Assembly: GCA_019914945.1 (NCBI GenBank)
Contig: CM034104.1
Span: forward strand, 12,326,046-12,390,045
Source of the DNA: Typha latifolia
Lineage: Eukaryota > Streptophyta > Magnoliopsida > Poales > Typhaceae
Direction: 5' to 3'
Length of the DNA stretch: 64,000 bases
In this document: positions 48,704-60,850 of the stretch, in pieces
Layout: the number at the start of each line of letters is the position of its first letter
Position numbering within the stretch: the stretch's first letter is position 1
Program-made: the position numbers and the translations under genes
The notes under the pieces: model-generated
Seen by the model: the letters and a program-made list of their open reading frames with translations, nothing else
What the model was told of the DNA's origin: nothing
The model's database searches: none

Positions 48704-51299
48704 GTATCCGACCATTATCAGGTTGTAGAAAGGAATAGATGTTTCATCTCTTCTTTCACAATGGAGCTTGGAGAGGTTTAACACGTCCAACCGGGTCTTT
48801 TTCAGTTTCAAGGCTCAATTGTGCGTGTATTGTGAAACATTATTAGTGTGAAAAGTACATTGTCTGTTATGCAGTTTTCTTGTCATATTTGTCTTCAAAC
48901 TGATATCCGTCTAATGGTAAGATTTACTGAGGATTGCTATTTGACGTTTTAAGGAATGTAAATTTATTACATTTGCAAGAGGGGTTATGCTACAAAGTAG
49001 ACCCATTCTGCAGCGTTAAGAGTTTGATATTCTCCATGACCAAGTAATGCCAAAATTATTCAGTTTCTTCTGACCATATGACTAAATCAAATAGACAAAG
49101 TTGTCTAACAAGAAATTATTTCCCTTGGTGTCCAAATTCCATCAATTGTCTTTTGGAGTAATGGCACAAATCAGCATGCAACTTTCCCTATGCAATGAAA
49201 AGTTTAATCTTTAACCAAACATCCCCTGAAGTTGCAGATGTGATTGTCAGGCATGGATATGGACCTTCAATCAGAGTAACTACTCCCCTATACCAAGAAG
49301 GCCTAAGAATTTAAAGTTGAAGATGTTTGCCTATATTTATCTCCCTTGTTTCGCTGAATTTAACTGCAATGACACCAAAGCATAAAAAGAAAAAATTGTA
49401 CATTAGATGCCCGCAATAATCTTATCAACTTATGCATTTCATGTTTCTTATAACACACAGTCTGTACTGAGAGAGACACTTATACGTAAATGTTACAACG
49501 GCCACAATCATTATTTGTCATATCATTTCGCGCCTTTAATTTCTGATGAGCATCAGGGAACTACATGCTGAATCCCATAACAGGAATTATACTCTATGTA
49601 TTGCTGATGTCCTGCAAGAATCAACCAGCTTTGTACCCAAATTTCTTCTCACCTGTTAATTCTTGTCAAGGTCCCGCAGAGAGTAAAAACCATGTACAAT
49701 ATTCATCTAGTAAACAGTCTGGATTATTCTCTATAATCTTTAGATTGTATTTGGGGTTGATGGATCTTCATGGGTGTTGCTGACGGTGAATTAAGGAATG
49801 TATTCCTTACCATAAATATGCCCATCATATCTCAATGGTGGTTTTCCTGTGCATTCCACCACGAGGTTGTTGGTAGAAGGTAACTCAACTCTATAAGATG
49901 AGTACATAGGCTATGAAGAGGTGACCAGCTAGATTTGGAACCAGCATCCATCGACCACCGGGAATCAAGCACATCTTCAATGCTAGCCATTTACTACCCA
50001 CTGAACCATATATGCATCAAAGAATTAGAAAGTAACAGATGGGAGGAACACTTTTAAGAGCTATCCAGTTAAAAAAATGCATGTCTAAGCGTGCCATAAA
50101 AGGGCATAGTAGCCATAAGTTATGCAAAATGAAGTAGCAAAATATAAGTCTGAACTCTACATATTGAACTAATTAATTTATGATAAAAAATGATCTTCTG
50201 ACTCCAGAAGCCATTCCCGACATACCTCTGACATTGTATATTGTGAAATTCTGAAGTTTTAACTAAATTTATTTACCTTTTGTTTTACAAGTTATAGTTG
50301 TTGAGGTACAAAGCTATTTTCAAAATTGACTACTCAAAAGATGCGAATTCAACTGTTGCATAAATTATTACCATTCCTGTCTCCCCATTATTCCACATAA
50401 ACAATAATTATGTCATCCTCCGCTGCCTATATTCTCTATCCTTGCATTGCACGGGCCTTTTTCTTGTTTGACTTTAGGACAGTAAGTCAACTACCCCCAT
50501 GAAAATAAGGGAATGGGAGGAATAGCCATTATTTACATTTCTAAAAGCATGTCTACTGTATCTTTTATTTACTTCAACATCTAATCATAAAATAAAATGA
50601 GAAAACTCATCTATCCAACTGGATCAATCAATAAAAGAAAAACTTCTGATCATTGGTTATTCTTGAGTACCTTAAACAACACCAAAATTCCAAATGAATT
50701 ACTATTCAGTAACCTGACTAGATAAAACTATTCAGGAGGAGAGGTGAAATTGCATTACTTACAAACAATAGTGAAAATGCTTTACCTTGTTTGTCAAACA
50801 TTGTCATTTCTCTACATTGACATAGCATGCTAATGCTTCAAGCATCAGATCTGTCTCCTAAAAAAAAATTTAATTAGTTTAGTGAGGACAAAAATAAAAG
50901 AAGGAAGAAGTACCAGCGGAACAGTAAAGGACGTTACAAGATGCATGCACCCTCTGATGTAAGGTTTGAAGTTTCAGTTAACGCGAAGCATTCTGACCAG
51001 AAATGATATGAAATTATGAGGTTTCTACAACTCAGCAGTTTTAGAATAAAGCCACAGTTCTATTATGCTTTAATTTAGACTTTTAGATTGTCTTCATCCA
51101 GTTCCTCTGATTTTCCAATGATAGATGAGTTCCTCCAAGCCTATGAACTTCCACTGAAAACCTCAAATCTGCAACTTGTTTCCTGGTCGACATTCAGAGC
51201 TGTTGAAGGGAATACATCATCATGATACGAGTTCAACAGATCAAGATGATCTGGTTCATCTGAGATTTGGCAGTTGGCACATCTCCACCATAACTGTTA
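48704..51299. other. intergenic, no gene recognised
   Basis: 3'UTR of PRPS1, then AT-rich DNA to the stop codon of the PPR gene. Short open frames (for example 49565-49783) have no family signal. A mixed-composition patch at 49820-50010 could be an old repeat, but no structure was confirmed. Confidence 0.45.
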
Positions 51300-53336
51300 C
51301 TAGTTGTTCTTCAACTTAATTGCAGCTATCAGTCTTTCTGAAACCTTTCTGTCAAGAGTGAAGCCATTTTCCATCATATGTTCCCAAATCCTATATGCAG
51401 ACATATTCTTTCCCTCCTTCAAAAGTCCATCAATCAATAATTTAAACGTCAAGGTGTCAGGAGACACTCCCTTATTGTACATGTCATTGTACAGATCCAG
51501 GGCTTCGCTTAATCTACAATTTCTTCTGAGCCCATTTATAAGTGTGTTGAAAGAAACTACATCAGGGGAGATACCCTTATCAATCATGTCAGTGAAAAAC
51601 TTCTGAGCATGTTTCATGCGGCCAGCCTTGCAAAAGTAGTGGATCATAATATTATACACATTAACATTGGGAATAACTCCAGCCGTAAGCATCTGATCAA
51701 AAAGACCCTCAGCTAGATCAGAATGCCCTATTGTGAAGAAACCATTAATCAAAGTGCCATATGTCACAGCATCAGCTACTATTCCTTTAGAACCCATCTC
51801 CTTGAAGAACTTAAGTGCAGTTCTCATTCTCCTTGTCCTGCAAAAGGCATCAATTAGTATGTTACAAGATACAATATCAGTGAACCCACTCGTCTCCATC
51901 TGCCTAGTGACCAGAGCATTTGCCTTTTCAAGCTGGTTAGATTTGCAAAGACCCTTTAATAGTTGATTATAACTGTGTCTGTCAGGATTTATTCCACTCA
52001 TCTCCATCTTTTCTATTAATCTATCTGCTTTGTCTAGCATAACATTATCACAGTAATGATTTAAAAGTATATTATATGTCACCACATCAGGCTCACATCC
52101 ATTTCTTCGCATAAAAGATATAATAGCTTGTGCTTTATCGACCCTTCCAGATCTCCAGAACCCACTTATAAGGGCATTGTAAATAGATACATTCAGCTCA
52201 ATATTCATCTTTAACATTCCCATAGCAAATTCATAAGCTATATCAACCTTATCATGATTACATAGACCAAAAATTAGTGCACCGCAAGCAACACTATCTG
52301 GCTTAAATCCCCTCTTTACCATTTCATCCCACAGCTCTACTGCATCTGGGAATTGTCTAATATCACAGAAACCATTGATGATGGTTGTGTAAGTAACAAC
52401 ATCGGGGTCTCTTCCTTTCCTGATCATGGTTTCTAACACCTTTAGAGCATCATCCAATCTTTTGTCCTTGCACAGAGAATCCAAATATATATTGCAGGCC
52501 CAAATATCTGGAAAGGACCCAATCCTATCCATATCATTGAGGAGTTTCTCGACAAGCCCTGTTCTCTTTGCTTCGCACAAGCCAGAAATCCACCTCGAGT
52601 AAGTGAATGATGTCAAAGAAAAACCTTGTTGAACCATCAAAGAATAGTACTTCTCTACCAAATCAAAGCAACAATTCTTAACTAAGACACCAATGAACCT
52701 ATTATAATCGACACTAAATACACGGCAGCCAGATGCAATCATATCATCAAAGACTTCTACCGCTGAATCAATCAGTCCCCCACGGACATAACCAGAAATA
52801 AGAATTCGATACAAGGAACGGTGCAGCAACAGCCCATTACTCCTCACTCTCCTCAAAAACTCCGATAACAGCACAAAGTTCAGATCTTTCAATAGCAGAG
52901 AGAGAACCGACTTGACAGTGAAGTGATCATGCTCGAAAAACTGCTGTGATTCTGCCCACACATAAAAGTTGAAGGCCGTTTCTGAATCCGACAAGCTCTT
53001 CAACACTTGATTCACGACGTAAGTGTTCAACTCCACATTAAGCCTCTCCAACTCCATCCGCACTGTCTCCGACCATTGTTTGGATTGCAGAGCACTTCTA
53101 AGTCTACAAACAGAATCGGCATAAGTCGGTGCCGGCGGTCTAAAAATCTCCGACAAGCTCTTACGATACTCCGAAGAGCCGTTATCGTCTTCGGCGTCTT
53201 CGGCGTGCTCCAAACAGAAAATTCTGATCTGGGTTCTTGAAACCAAGCGACAAATCTTGCATCTGTTGGCCAAGAACATAACAAACTTCTCGGGGGAATT
53301 TCGTCGAACAGTTGAGCGGTTGACTTGCGCCGCCAA
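51300..53336 (-). CDS. P-class pentatricopeptide repeat protein, 678 aa
   Basis: P-class PPR proteins bind organellar RNA and affect stability, splicing or translation. The single exon carries about 13-14 repeats of 35 residues from about residue 170 to 665, in regular units such as DVVTYTTIINGFCDIRQ, NVSIYNALISGFWRSGR, DAVTYGTLINGFFTIGH and DVVSFNTLINGLRRNCR. No E, DYW or SMR domain follows the last repeat. The N-terminal about 40 residues are Arg-rich and short of acids (MAAQVNRSTVRRNSPEKFVM), consistent with a mitochondrial presequence. It may correspond to the At1g13040-type group, but I am unsure of the exact orthologue. The target RNA is unknown. Confidence 0.92.
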   Translation of the reverse strand: MAAQVNRSTVRRNSPEKFVMFLANRCKICRLVSRTQIRIFCLEHAEDAEDDNGSSEYRKSLSEIFRPPAPTYADSVCRLRSALQSKQWSETVRMELERLNVELNTYVVNQVLKSLSDSETAFNFYVWAESQQFFEHDHFTVKSVLSLLLKDLNFVLLSEFLRRVRSNGLLLHRSLYRILISGYVRGGLIDSAVEVFDDMIASGCRVFSVDYNRFIGVLVKNCCFDLVEKYYSLMVQQGFSLTSFTYSRWISGLCEAKRTGLVEKLLNDMDRIGSFPDIWACNIYLDSLCKDKRLDDALKVLETMIRKGRDPDVVTYTTIINGFCDIRQFPDAVELWDEMVKRGFKPDSVACGALIFGLCNHDKVDIAYEFAMGMLKMNIELNVSIYNALISGFWRSGRVDKAQAIISFMRRNGCEPDVVTYNILLNHYCDNVMLDKADRLIEKMEMSGINPDRHSYNQLLKGLCKSNQLEKANALVTRQMETSGFTDIVSCNILIDAFCRTRRMRTALKFFKEMGSKGIVADAVTYGTLINGFFTIGHSDLAEGLFDQMLTAGVIPNVNVYNIMIHYFCKAGRMKHAQKFFTDMIDKGISPDVVSFNTLINGLRRNCRLSEALDLYNDMYNKGVSPDTLTFKLLIDGLLKEGKNMSAYRIWEHMMENGFTLDRKVSERLIAAIKLKNN

Positions 53337-56136
53337 ACCATGTAATGGCTAACGCAACTAGAAGGGATCGGAGATTGGAAAACAGAAGAAGAGAAGAAGA
53401 CGACGTTGAAATGCAGTTTCGATCCGGAAAGATCGCAACTTTGGATTTGAATTGAATGTCTAGAAGACACAGAGACGGATCGACGATGGAGAGAGGAGAG
53501 AAACCCTTCAATGAGCTTGATCTCTCTCGGAATTATTTGGTTGCCTATTACGACTCCAATAAATGGGTAGGGTATACTAGAACCCGTTAACCCGTGTACG
53601 ATCGGGTTCGGATCCAAAATAGATGACGCTTATTTCTCCGTTTTAGACGACTTAAGCCCTTCTTATGATCTAAATTATAAGATTAAGGTTCGCCGGTACA
53701 TATATATATATATATATATCACGAACAAACTTATATATAAACTTTCAGTGAGGATTAGAAAGATTGCCTTAAAGATTGATATTAGTTAGTCTGCACTTCA
53801 TTTATTAACTTAAGAATGGAGATTAAAGGGTATAAATAGAGATAAATGATTCGAAAAGAACTATTAATTTTTCTCTCCTAATTTAACTGTTAAAATTAAA
53901 TAATATTAAATAAAATTAACTTGAAATATCAGTCATATGAACCGTTTAAATTATAAGGATAAATTAGTCGTGTTTTATTTATCTTTTTAATTATCTATTT
54001 TCTTCATAAATAATAATAATAATAATAATAATAATAATTTGATAGAACTATGCACTCTTATTATTAAGAAAACGATTATAAATATAAGCAATAAGAAAAT
54101 ATTTAAATTTAAGATTACTTATCGATAATCTAATCACATATGTAAAATGTCTAATATACCTCTTAATTTATTAAGAGATAAAAATTATTTTTAATAACTA
54201 ATTGATTAGTATTGAATCATTGCCATGGTAGGTAGCTGGGCTATTAACCTTCAACCTCTTTTATGTCCACAGTAATGAGAGATTTTGATTTGAAGAAGTG
54301 TACCTAACTCATGATACAGAAGATCTCAAAGAGGGATTTTGGTTTGAAAAGGTGCACTCTAGTCATGATAGATGCCAGTGCATGTAGACAATCAGAGAAG
54401 ACACACTAATGCATTTTGGATGTGATTTAGGTTTATTTTTAAAATCAATATTAGTAAATACTAAACTGGTTTAGTACCTAAATATCAGTTTAAGTTAAAA
54501 TCGGTTTAGGGTAACCTACTTAAACTCATTTTTCCATTCTTCTCTCCTCATCCATCCAATTATTTTTATATTTACCAATGACATCCAATTATCAATTTAT
54601 CTTTAAAAATATATCACTTCAATTAATTATTTTATTAAATTATTTTATCCTCATAACTCATCTTTTTTTTTTCTCATCCATTCATTACATCAGATATTCT
54701 AGTCATTTGACATAAAATATCTCATAAGTTCACTACTTTTAAATTTAAATACCATGAGATTACTAAATTGGTTTATAATCAAATTATCTACTTATAGATT
54801 GTATCACTCAAGTCAGGCTCAAATATTCTAACTCGGTTTAGTCTATGCTCTATATTATTAGGCGGGCGAATTATGGGTAAATAATCCGACCGCTAACAAG
54901 CTAAGCATCAACTAATTTAAAATATTATATAAAATAAAATAAAATAACTAGGGGGCTAAATTCCATAATCAGTCTCTCATATAATTATTTTCTAAGAAAA
55001 AATGAGGTCATTTTCTAATCTTGCCTAACAACCTTTGATACAAAGTTTCTTTTCTCTATCTCATACTCAATTGTCAAAATCTAAATATTTTTGATTGTTG
55101 CATGCTTCCCATATTGAGTGCATTTTGACTTTATTTTACTATTGCATGCTTTCCATAATGAATGTATTTTGACTTCCTGTGACTATTACATCTTTTTCAT
55201 ACTGAGCCAAAGTGGTATAGGAATTTAAGTAATTGAAACAAAAATTTAAATCTAATAGCTAATGGTTGGCCAATTACTAGCGAACAGATCTACTAACTCT
55301 TAATAGACTTGGTCATTATCTATGAGCTCTAACAGACTGTAAATAGCTTTAGAGTTAAACTACGCTTGAAACGCCAGCTTTTAAGTTTTTTTTGGCTTCA
55401 GTTGTTTGTCTCTTTTTAATTCTATCCAAAAACATCAATATCTTTCGCTTTTTGCCTCCACTACTGATGCATTCACCACTTAACTGGATCATTATCTTCG
55501 CCATATTCTTCGTTGTTGACCACAAAGACAGCCTACCATGCTGGTGGTGGTGACCACAAAAAGAAGAAGAAAAAATTAAAAGCACAGAAAGATCCCTCTA
55601 TGGAGAGTGATCTTCTTCTTCTTCTTCTTCTTCTTCTTCTTCTTCTTTTTTTTTTAAAAAAAAAAAATCTCTTTCCTGTGCATCTCTTAGACTTTGAACA
55701 TGTGATTAATTATTTTATCACTAGTTCCTTGCATTTTAATAAAAAATATCTTAAAAAGAAATGGAAAACTAGATTTTAAAGTCAAATAATGGGTATTTTA
55801 TGTTTTTATTTTTAACTGTTGTTATGGTAAAATTAATCCAAAGTATTCTTGAGATATTAAAAGAAAAATATGCATGAGTCAAATAATAAATATCTATATG
55901 GTAAGATATAAATGACTGATGTTTTTAATAAATTTTCTGCCTAGTGGTGCAACAAGAAGCTTTGTTAGGAATATTATGTTTCTTTTGTTCAAGTAGCATG
56001 AATAGGACTTATTACTTATAGCATGCACATAGAGCACTGAGGGTTTGAGACCTATGCTTTTATTTATAATTATTAATTATAAATAAAAGCTATAGTCAAA
56101 CAACTAGAATGTCGCAGTAATGTGGCATTCAAAATT

Positions 56137-56178
<42 letters not shown>

Positions 56179-57050
56179 GTCAATCAGATTCCATTCCTTT
56201 GCACTAAAAAATAATAATTCTGAATGACTAGCATGCACTTAGGATTTGTCTTTGATATTAATCACTCACCTAGATCTATCTAAAGTCCAAATAGCCTTGT
56301 AACAATTTAGATGGTAAGGCCATGTAATATTTATAATTTTGATGATTAATAACCCATAAATTCTAGTAAAGCATGAAGTGGAAGTGTAGCTATCTGTGAG
56401 TATAAAACAAATTGTACATGACTACATGCATCTGAAGTCAAAAGGATTAATAAAACAGTGACATTAGACTACTATTAATCCACCTTGAGATGGTTTAGTC
56501 AAACACGCTTCAGCTCAGAACACACACTGGGTCGGTCTCAGTCTCCTCTTGAAAACGAGGATCACTTATTTTTACACGTTAGTTTACTTAACATTTTTGG
56601 GAATGTGTTTATTTCAGTTTACTTATTCAAAAATATAATCCCAACTCTAGGGTGTTTTCTTTGATTTAATTTAATATATATATATATTTATTTATTTATT
56701 TATTAGAGCGCTATTTACGCAAGATTTTGTAAGTTTGAAGAAGAAATTAAGAAATATAATTACCAGAATAGGGTGTGTTATACATAAAGATAAATGGAAT
56801 GGAGCAAGAGAAGTCTAAATTCCAGTGACAAATCCACCTACCTACTCACCAACCTAGGGAGGACAAAATGCGACGGGGACGAGAGAGATGAGTCAAACTT
56901 CAAAAAACCCTTCTTAATTACTCTGTTTTAATTAGTCTTTATCAGATAATTAAGCAGTTGCTTCCACTTGCTTTTGGCCCTTTTAATTACCTTAACCTTA
57001 ATCTAATCCCCATCCATCGTATATATCCCTCTTAATCTCATATTCCCCTC
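53337..57050. other. long intergenic region upstream of the MYB gene
   Basis: No gene was recognised. Four blocks recur in the same order and orientation at 62.2-63.95 kb: about 53722-53832, 54222-54395, 55398-55700 and 56086-56205. Simple repeats: (TA)n 53701-53719, (ATA)n about 54008-54038, (CTT)n about 55612-55646, (AT)n 56139-56174. About 1 kb (54400-55390) has no counterpart in the second copy and may be an insertion. A perfect inverted repeat lies at 56056-56090. Confidence 0.7.
56056..56090. repeat. perfect 17-bp inverted repeat with 1-nt centre
   Basis: The arm GCTTTTATTTATAATTA (56056-56072) is followed by T and the exact reverse complement (56074-56090). It lies just before a block shared with the second copy at 63846. 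It could form a cruciform or mark a MITE remnant. No transcript role is evident. Confidence 0.85.
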
Positions 57051-57057
57051 TATAAAA
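57051..57057 (+). promoter_or_regulatory. MYB TATA box
   Basis: TATAAAA lies 107 bp upstream of the MYB start codon in a C-rich context. Position and sequence are typical of a plant core promoter with a leader of about 75 nt. Confidence 0.7.
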
Positions 57058-57157
57058 ACCCAACCATCCTCTCTCCCGCTCCCCCCTCATCGATCTCTAC
57101 TACTCTTTCCATCTTCCCTTTTGGACGACAGACTACACCAGAAGATCTAAGCGAGCT

Positions 57158-58204
57158 ATGGAAATGGGCCTGCACGGAGTTGGTATAGACCGCCATGGAA
57201 GCGCTTCTAGCAACTCTACTGCTACACAAACAACTACAGATGAGGAGATGGACTTGCGAAGAGGTTCTTGGACGTTCGAAGAAGATCTCTTACTCATGAA
57301 CTATATTGCCGCTAATGGCGAGGGCCGCTGGAATTCTCTGGCTCCCTGCGCAGGTATATACATACACACACACATATATATAATTGTAATGATATTTAAG
57401 TTTTATATAATCTAATGAACATATAATTATTAGGTCTCAGAAGAACCGGCAAGAGTTGCAGGTTCAGGTGGCTCAACTACCTCCGCTCCGACGTCCGCCG
57501 GGGTAACATCACCCCCGAGGAGCAACTCCTCATCCTCGAGCTCCACTGCCGATGGGGGAACCGGTGAGCAATCTTTAAAGAATATATATACTCCCTCTAG
57601 TTCTCCAGATTTACTATTTAGTCCTAACGTTTTCTCTATTTTTTATCTAAGGTGGTCTAAGATAGCGCAGCAGCTGCCGGGGAGGACGGATAACGAGATA
57701 AAGAATTATTGGAGGACGAGAGTGCAAAAACACGCGAATCATCTGAAATGCGACGTGAACAGCAAGCAGTTCAAGGACCTCATGATGTATTTATGGATGC
57801 CTCGCCTCATGGAGAGGATCCGGGCAGCCAACTCCGGCAGCTCGCCGGCTTCCATCTACGAGGAAGCTAATGTCCCGATGGCTGGGACGTGTCAAAGCAT
57901 GGATCCGGGCAGCGAGTCCGGGCAGGTGAACCCGAGCCCGAAGATTTCAAGGGTGGCGGGGTCGTCGTCGGACACAGTCGGGTTGCAGTTCTCGTCACCT
58001 CCGCTCTCCCATGGCGGCTTCGCCAATTGCTACGGCATGCAGGGAGGTGGCGGGATCCAGGCAGCTCAGTGCGTTGGAGGATGGCCTGAGTCGCTTCCGA
58101 TCCCCGGAGGTTATTCTAACCTGGGATTACCGGACTTGGATTTCGGAGACTGGGTAGATAGCCTATGGAGTTTAGAAGATAATTCGTTTCTGCAACAACT
58201 CTAA
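57158..58204 (+). CDS. R2R3-MYB transcription factor, subgroup 20 type, 292 aa
   Basis: Nuclear DNA-binding regulator. Exons: 57158-57353, 57434-57563 and 57652-58204; 879 nt in total. R2 (about 35-84) reads [28 protein letters not shown], and [11 protein letters not shown]3 (about 87-135) reads [40 protein letters not shown], and [11 protein letters not shown]. All DNA-contacting Trp positions expected for R2R3 are present. The intron positions (after G66 and inside the GNRW codon) are the usual ones. The motif [11 protein letters not shown] (155-165) after R3 marks subgroup 20 (MYB2/62/78/108/112/116), whose members act in jasmonate, stamen-maturation, senescence and stress responses. In R3 the first helix start is NITPEEQ, as in that subgroup. 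Which member it corresponds to cannot be fixed here. Confidence 0.95.
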
Positions 58205-60013
58205 AGGAATCGATTACTTGTGCAATAGATTATGGGAAAACTAAGTGATCTTAGAGCGCTTATCTGATGGGTTTTGTTCGTTCATTTGATTATTATGTAT
58301 TACTTTGTGTCGTCGATTTCATGTAGATAATCTATACAGCGTTACAAGCTCAGAAATCAATACTTTGAGTGAAAATATTTTTCCTATTTCCAACGAATGA
58401 TATATGACATGGTAAGTCTAATAAAGTTCCTAAAGTTTTATTTCTACTCTCTGTAATTAACAAATTCACGTCTCTAAATATTATTATGTATAAATATATG
58501 CACAAATTATGAGATATATGATAAAAAATATTAAAATAAAAAATTAATTTTGAAGTGAAAGAATTCAACCTATGACTTTAATTATTGAAGAATTTCAAGT
58601 GAAACGATCCTCTTTTAAGTGGAGATGTTCAAATACCACTAGTAATGTTTTTAGATACATATGTTTCTTTGCAGTAGGAGAAGTTCCTAAGGATGTTTGA
58701 CGAAATCTATAAATTGAGTTTTTAAGTATTAATGAGTTGAGCTGAGCTCGTTCAAACGCTAGTACACATTTTATCAAATATGCAGAACTCATAGAGAAAT
58801 TTTAAGGGAATATTCTACTATATCCGGAAGAGATATTTATGGAGATTGTAACATAATCCTAATAAGTCATATATATATATATATATATCTTTTGATTATC
58901 TTATTGAGATTTATTAGAGAACACATAGCTTTGGATAGAACACAGTAAATCACTCTCAATTCAGTACGTCTTCCTCAGCTCTAGAAGAACAAACGTGGGG
59001 ATCGACGGACGATATATAAGCTTTTTATAATTATTATAAATTTTACTGGTTACTTTGATCCAAATTTAGATTTTTTTTATGCAGTTCAAAGTTTTTCCAC
59101 ATAAATTATTTCGTGTCTGCAATAGTCTTTACATACTTTATTTTTCATGTTTATTTTATTAATCGCATACCATAGATCCCATATTTTAGTTTATATATAA
59201 TTATAAATATTTAAATTAGTATCAGAGCATACATAAAGATCCACGTTTTTTCAAAGTTAATAAATTATTTCATATTTCCCTTAGTAATTATAGTAAGATA
59301 TATATATATATATATATATATATTAATTCACTCAAACAAATATAAGATGTCAATGCATCTGTATTGGTTCATAAGATTCATTGGGGTGGGGGGATCCATA
59401 ACAACCCTAGAGAGTGACACATAATGCTCATGATGATGATGTTGAAGTTGATTAATGATTATCAGGATAAATAATGACAAGTAAACTAAAAGGGTATTTT
59501 GTTCTTATGTTTGTGTCACACGTGGACAATCCCACTTAGCAAGTGGAGGTCTCAATCCAATTTACTATTTATCATAATTAGGCGCATGTATGCTGCCAAA
59601 AATTATCTTGTAATTTTTTTATATATATGTAACAAAATTGCTGTAACTTAGAGGACATTAACAACATCTTGTGTTTATATTAATTAGTTAATAATTCCCA
59701 AGGTAATTAATGAAAAGAAAATAGTGGACTTGCCCTTTTAAAGTTAGGAAAATTGATTAAAATAATCCTGTATTTCATTTTTATAATCATTTACAGTTTA
59801 TCCTGCATGGTTTTATCATCAAAATATCTCAATTTAAATTTTCTTTTTTTTTAATTGGAGGCAATCATACACATAGGTATAAAACAATTTAAAATGCTCT
59901 CACTATCAAGTCAAAAGAATAAATATATATACTGCACAGCTCCGGGTGTTTTTGATGGGCAATAGTTTATGTATTTAAATTAATAGAATATTCAACTGTT
60001 TCTAAAACTTTTT
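58205..60013. other. intergenic, AT-rich
   Basis: No gene was recognised. TA microsatellites lie at about 58868-58889 and 59299-59323. The remainder is AT-rich sequence without clear repeats. Confidence 0.5.
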
Positions 60014-60850
60014 TTTAATGCTTTCTTGTCATCGGTGCTGGGATGTAATGCCCGTTAAGTGTTACCGTTCAGATCTAGATGTAAAAAATTGTAAAAAATT
60101 CTATGAAGGTAGCTTCGGAAGTTATGCTTCTAATGGATCTAGTTTCACGAGAATCCAACATCTGGATGAAAAAATATTAATAAAATAGTAGAGTAAAGTA
60201 AAATATGGCAAAATAGTAAATATCTCACGTTGCGGCGGTTGTTGGAGTGTGGTGAACAGCTGTAAGATAGGATGGCTGCTATGATATACTGCTAGAAAAA
60301 TAAGGACAATCTAACGACTACGGTACAAGATAAAGATGAGATAATGAAATAACTTAACTCCCCTAACACATAACTATTCCTATTTATATGAGTAGAGTCC
60401 TAGTAGATCCACATACGAATTATTTTTAATGCTTTCTTGTCATTGGTGCTGGGATGTAATGCATATTAAGTGTTACTGTTCAGATATAGTTCGATCTGGG
60501 CGTAAAAAAATTATGAAAATTTATATAAAGGTAGCTTCAGAAGTTATGCTTCTAATGGATCTAGTTTCACGAGAATCCAACATCTAGATGAAAAGATATT
60601 AATAAAATAGTAGAGTAAAATAGGGCAAAATAGTAAATATCTGACGTTGCGGTGGTTGTTGGAGTGTGGTGGACAGCCCTAAGATAAGATGACTGTTATG
60701 ATATACTCCTAGAAAGATAAGGACAATCTAATAACTACGGTAAAAGATAAAGATGAGATAATAAAATAATTTAACTCCTCTAACGCATAACTAACTACTC
60801 ATATTTATATGAGTAGAGTCCTAGTAGATCGGATACACATACGAATTATT
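60014..60850. repeat. two-copy tandem duplication, about 411-bp unit
   Basis: Copy 1 (60014-60424) and copy 2 (60425-60850) both begin TTTAATGCTTTCTTGTCAT and both end at CATACGAATTATT. They share long runs such as CTTCTAATGGATCTAGTTTC and GTAGAGTCCTAGTAGATC. Copies differ by scattered substitutions and a short insertion in copy 2 (near 60488). No coding frame. The unit may be a fragment of an LTR or other element duplicated locally. Confidence 0.88.

Noticed and set aside
49820..50010. Possible tRNA-derived SINE or tRNA-like patch
   Set aside because: No clear A-box/B-box pair or cloverleaf could be built by eye.
53027..53617. Overlapping minus-strand frames upstream of and across the 5' end of the P-class PPR gene
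   Set aside because: They overlap the PPR N-terminus in other frames and have no domain; the upstream part is probably leader.
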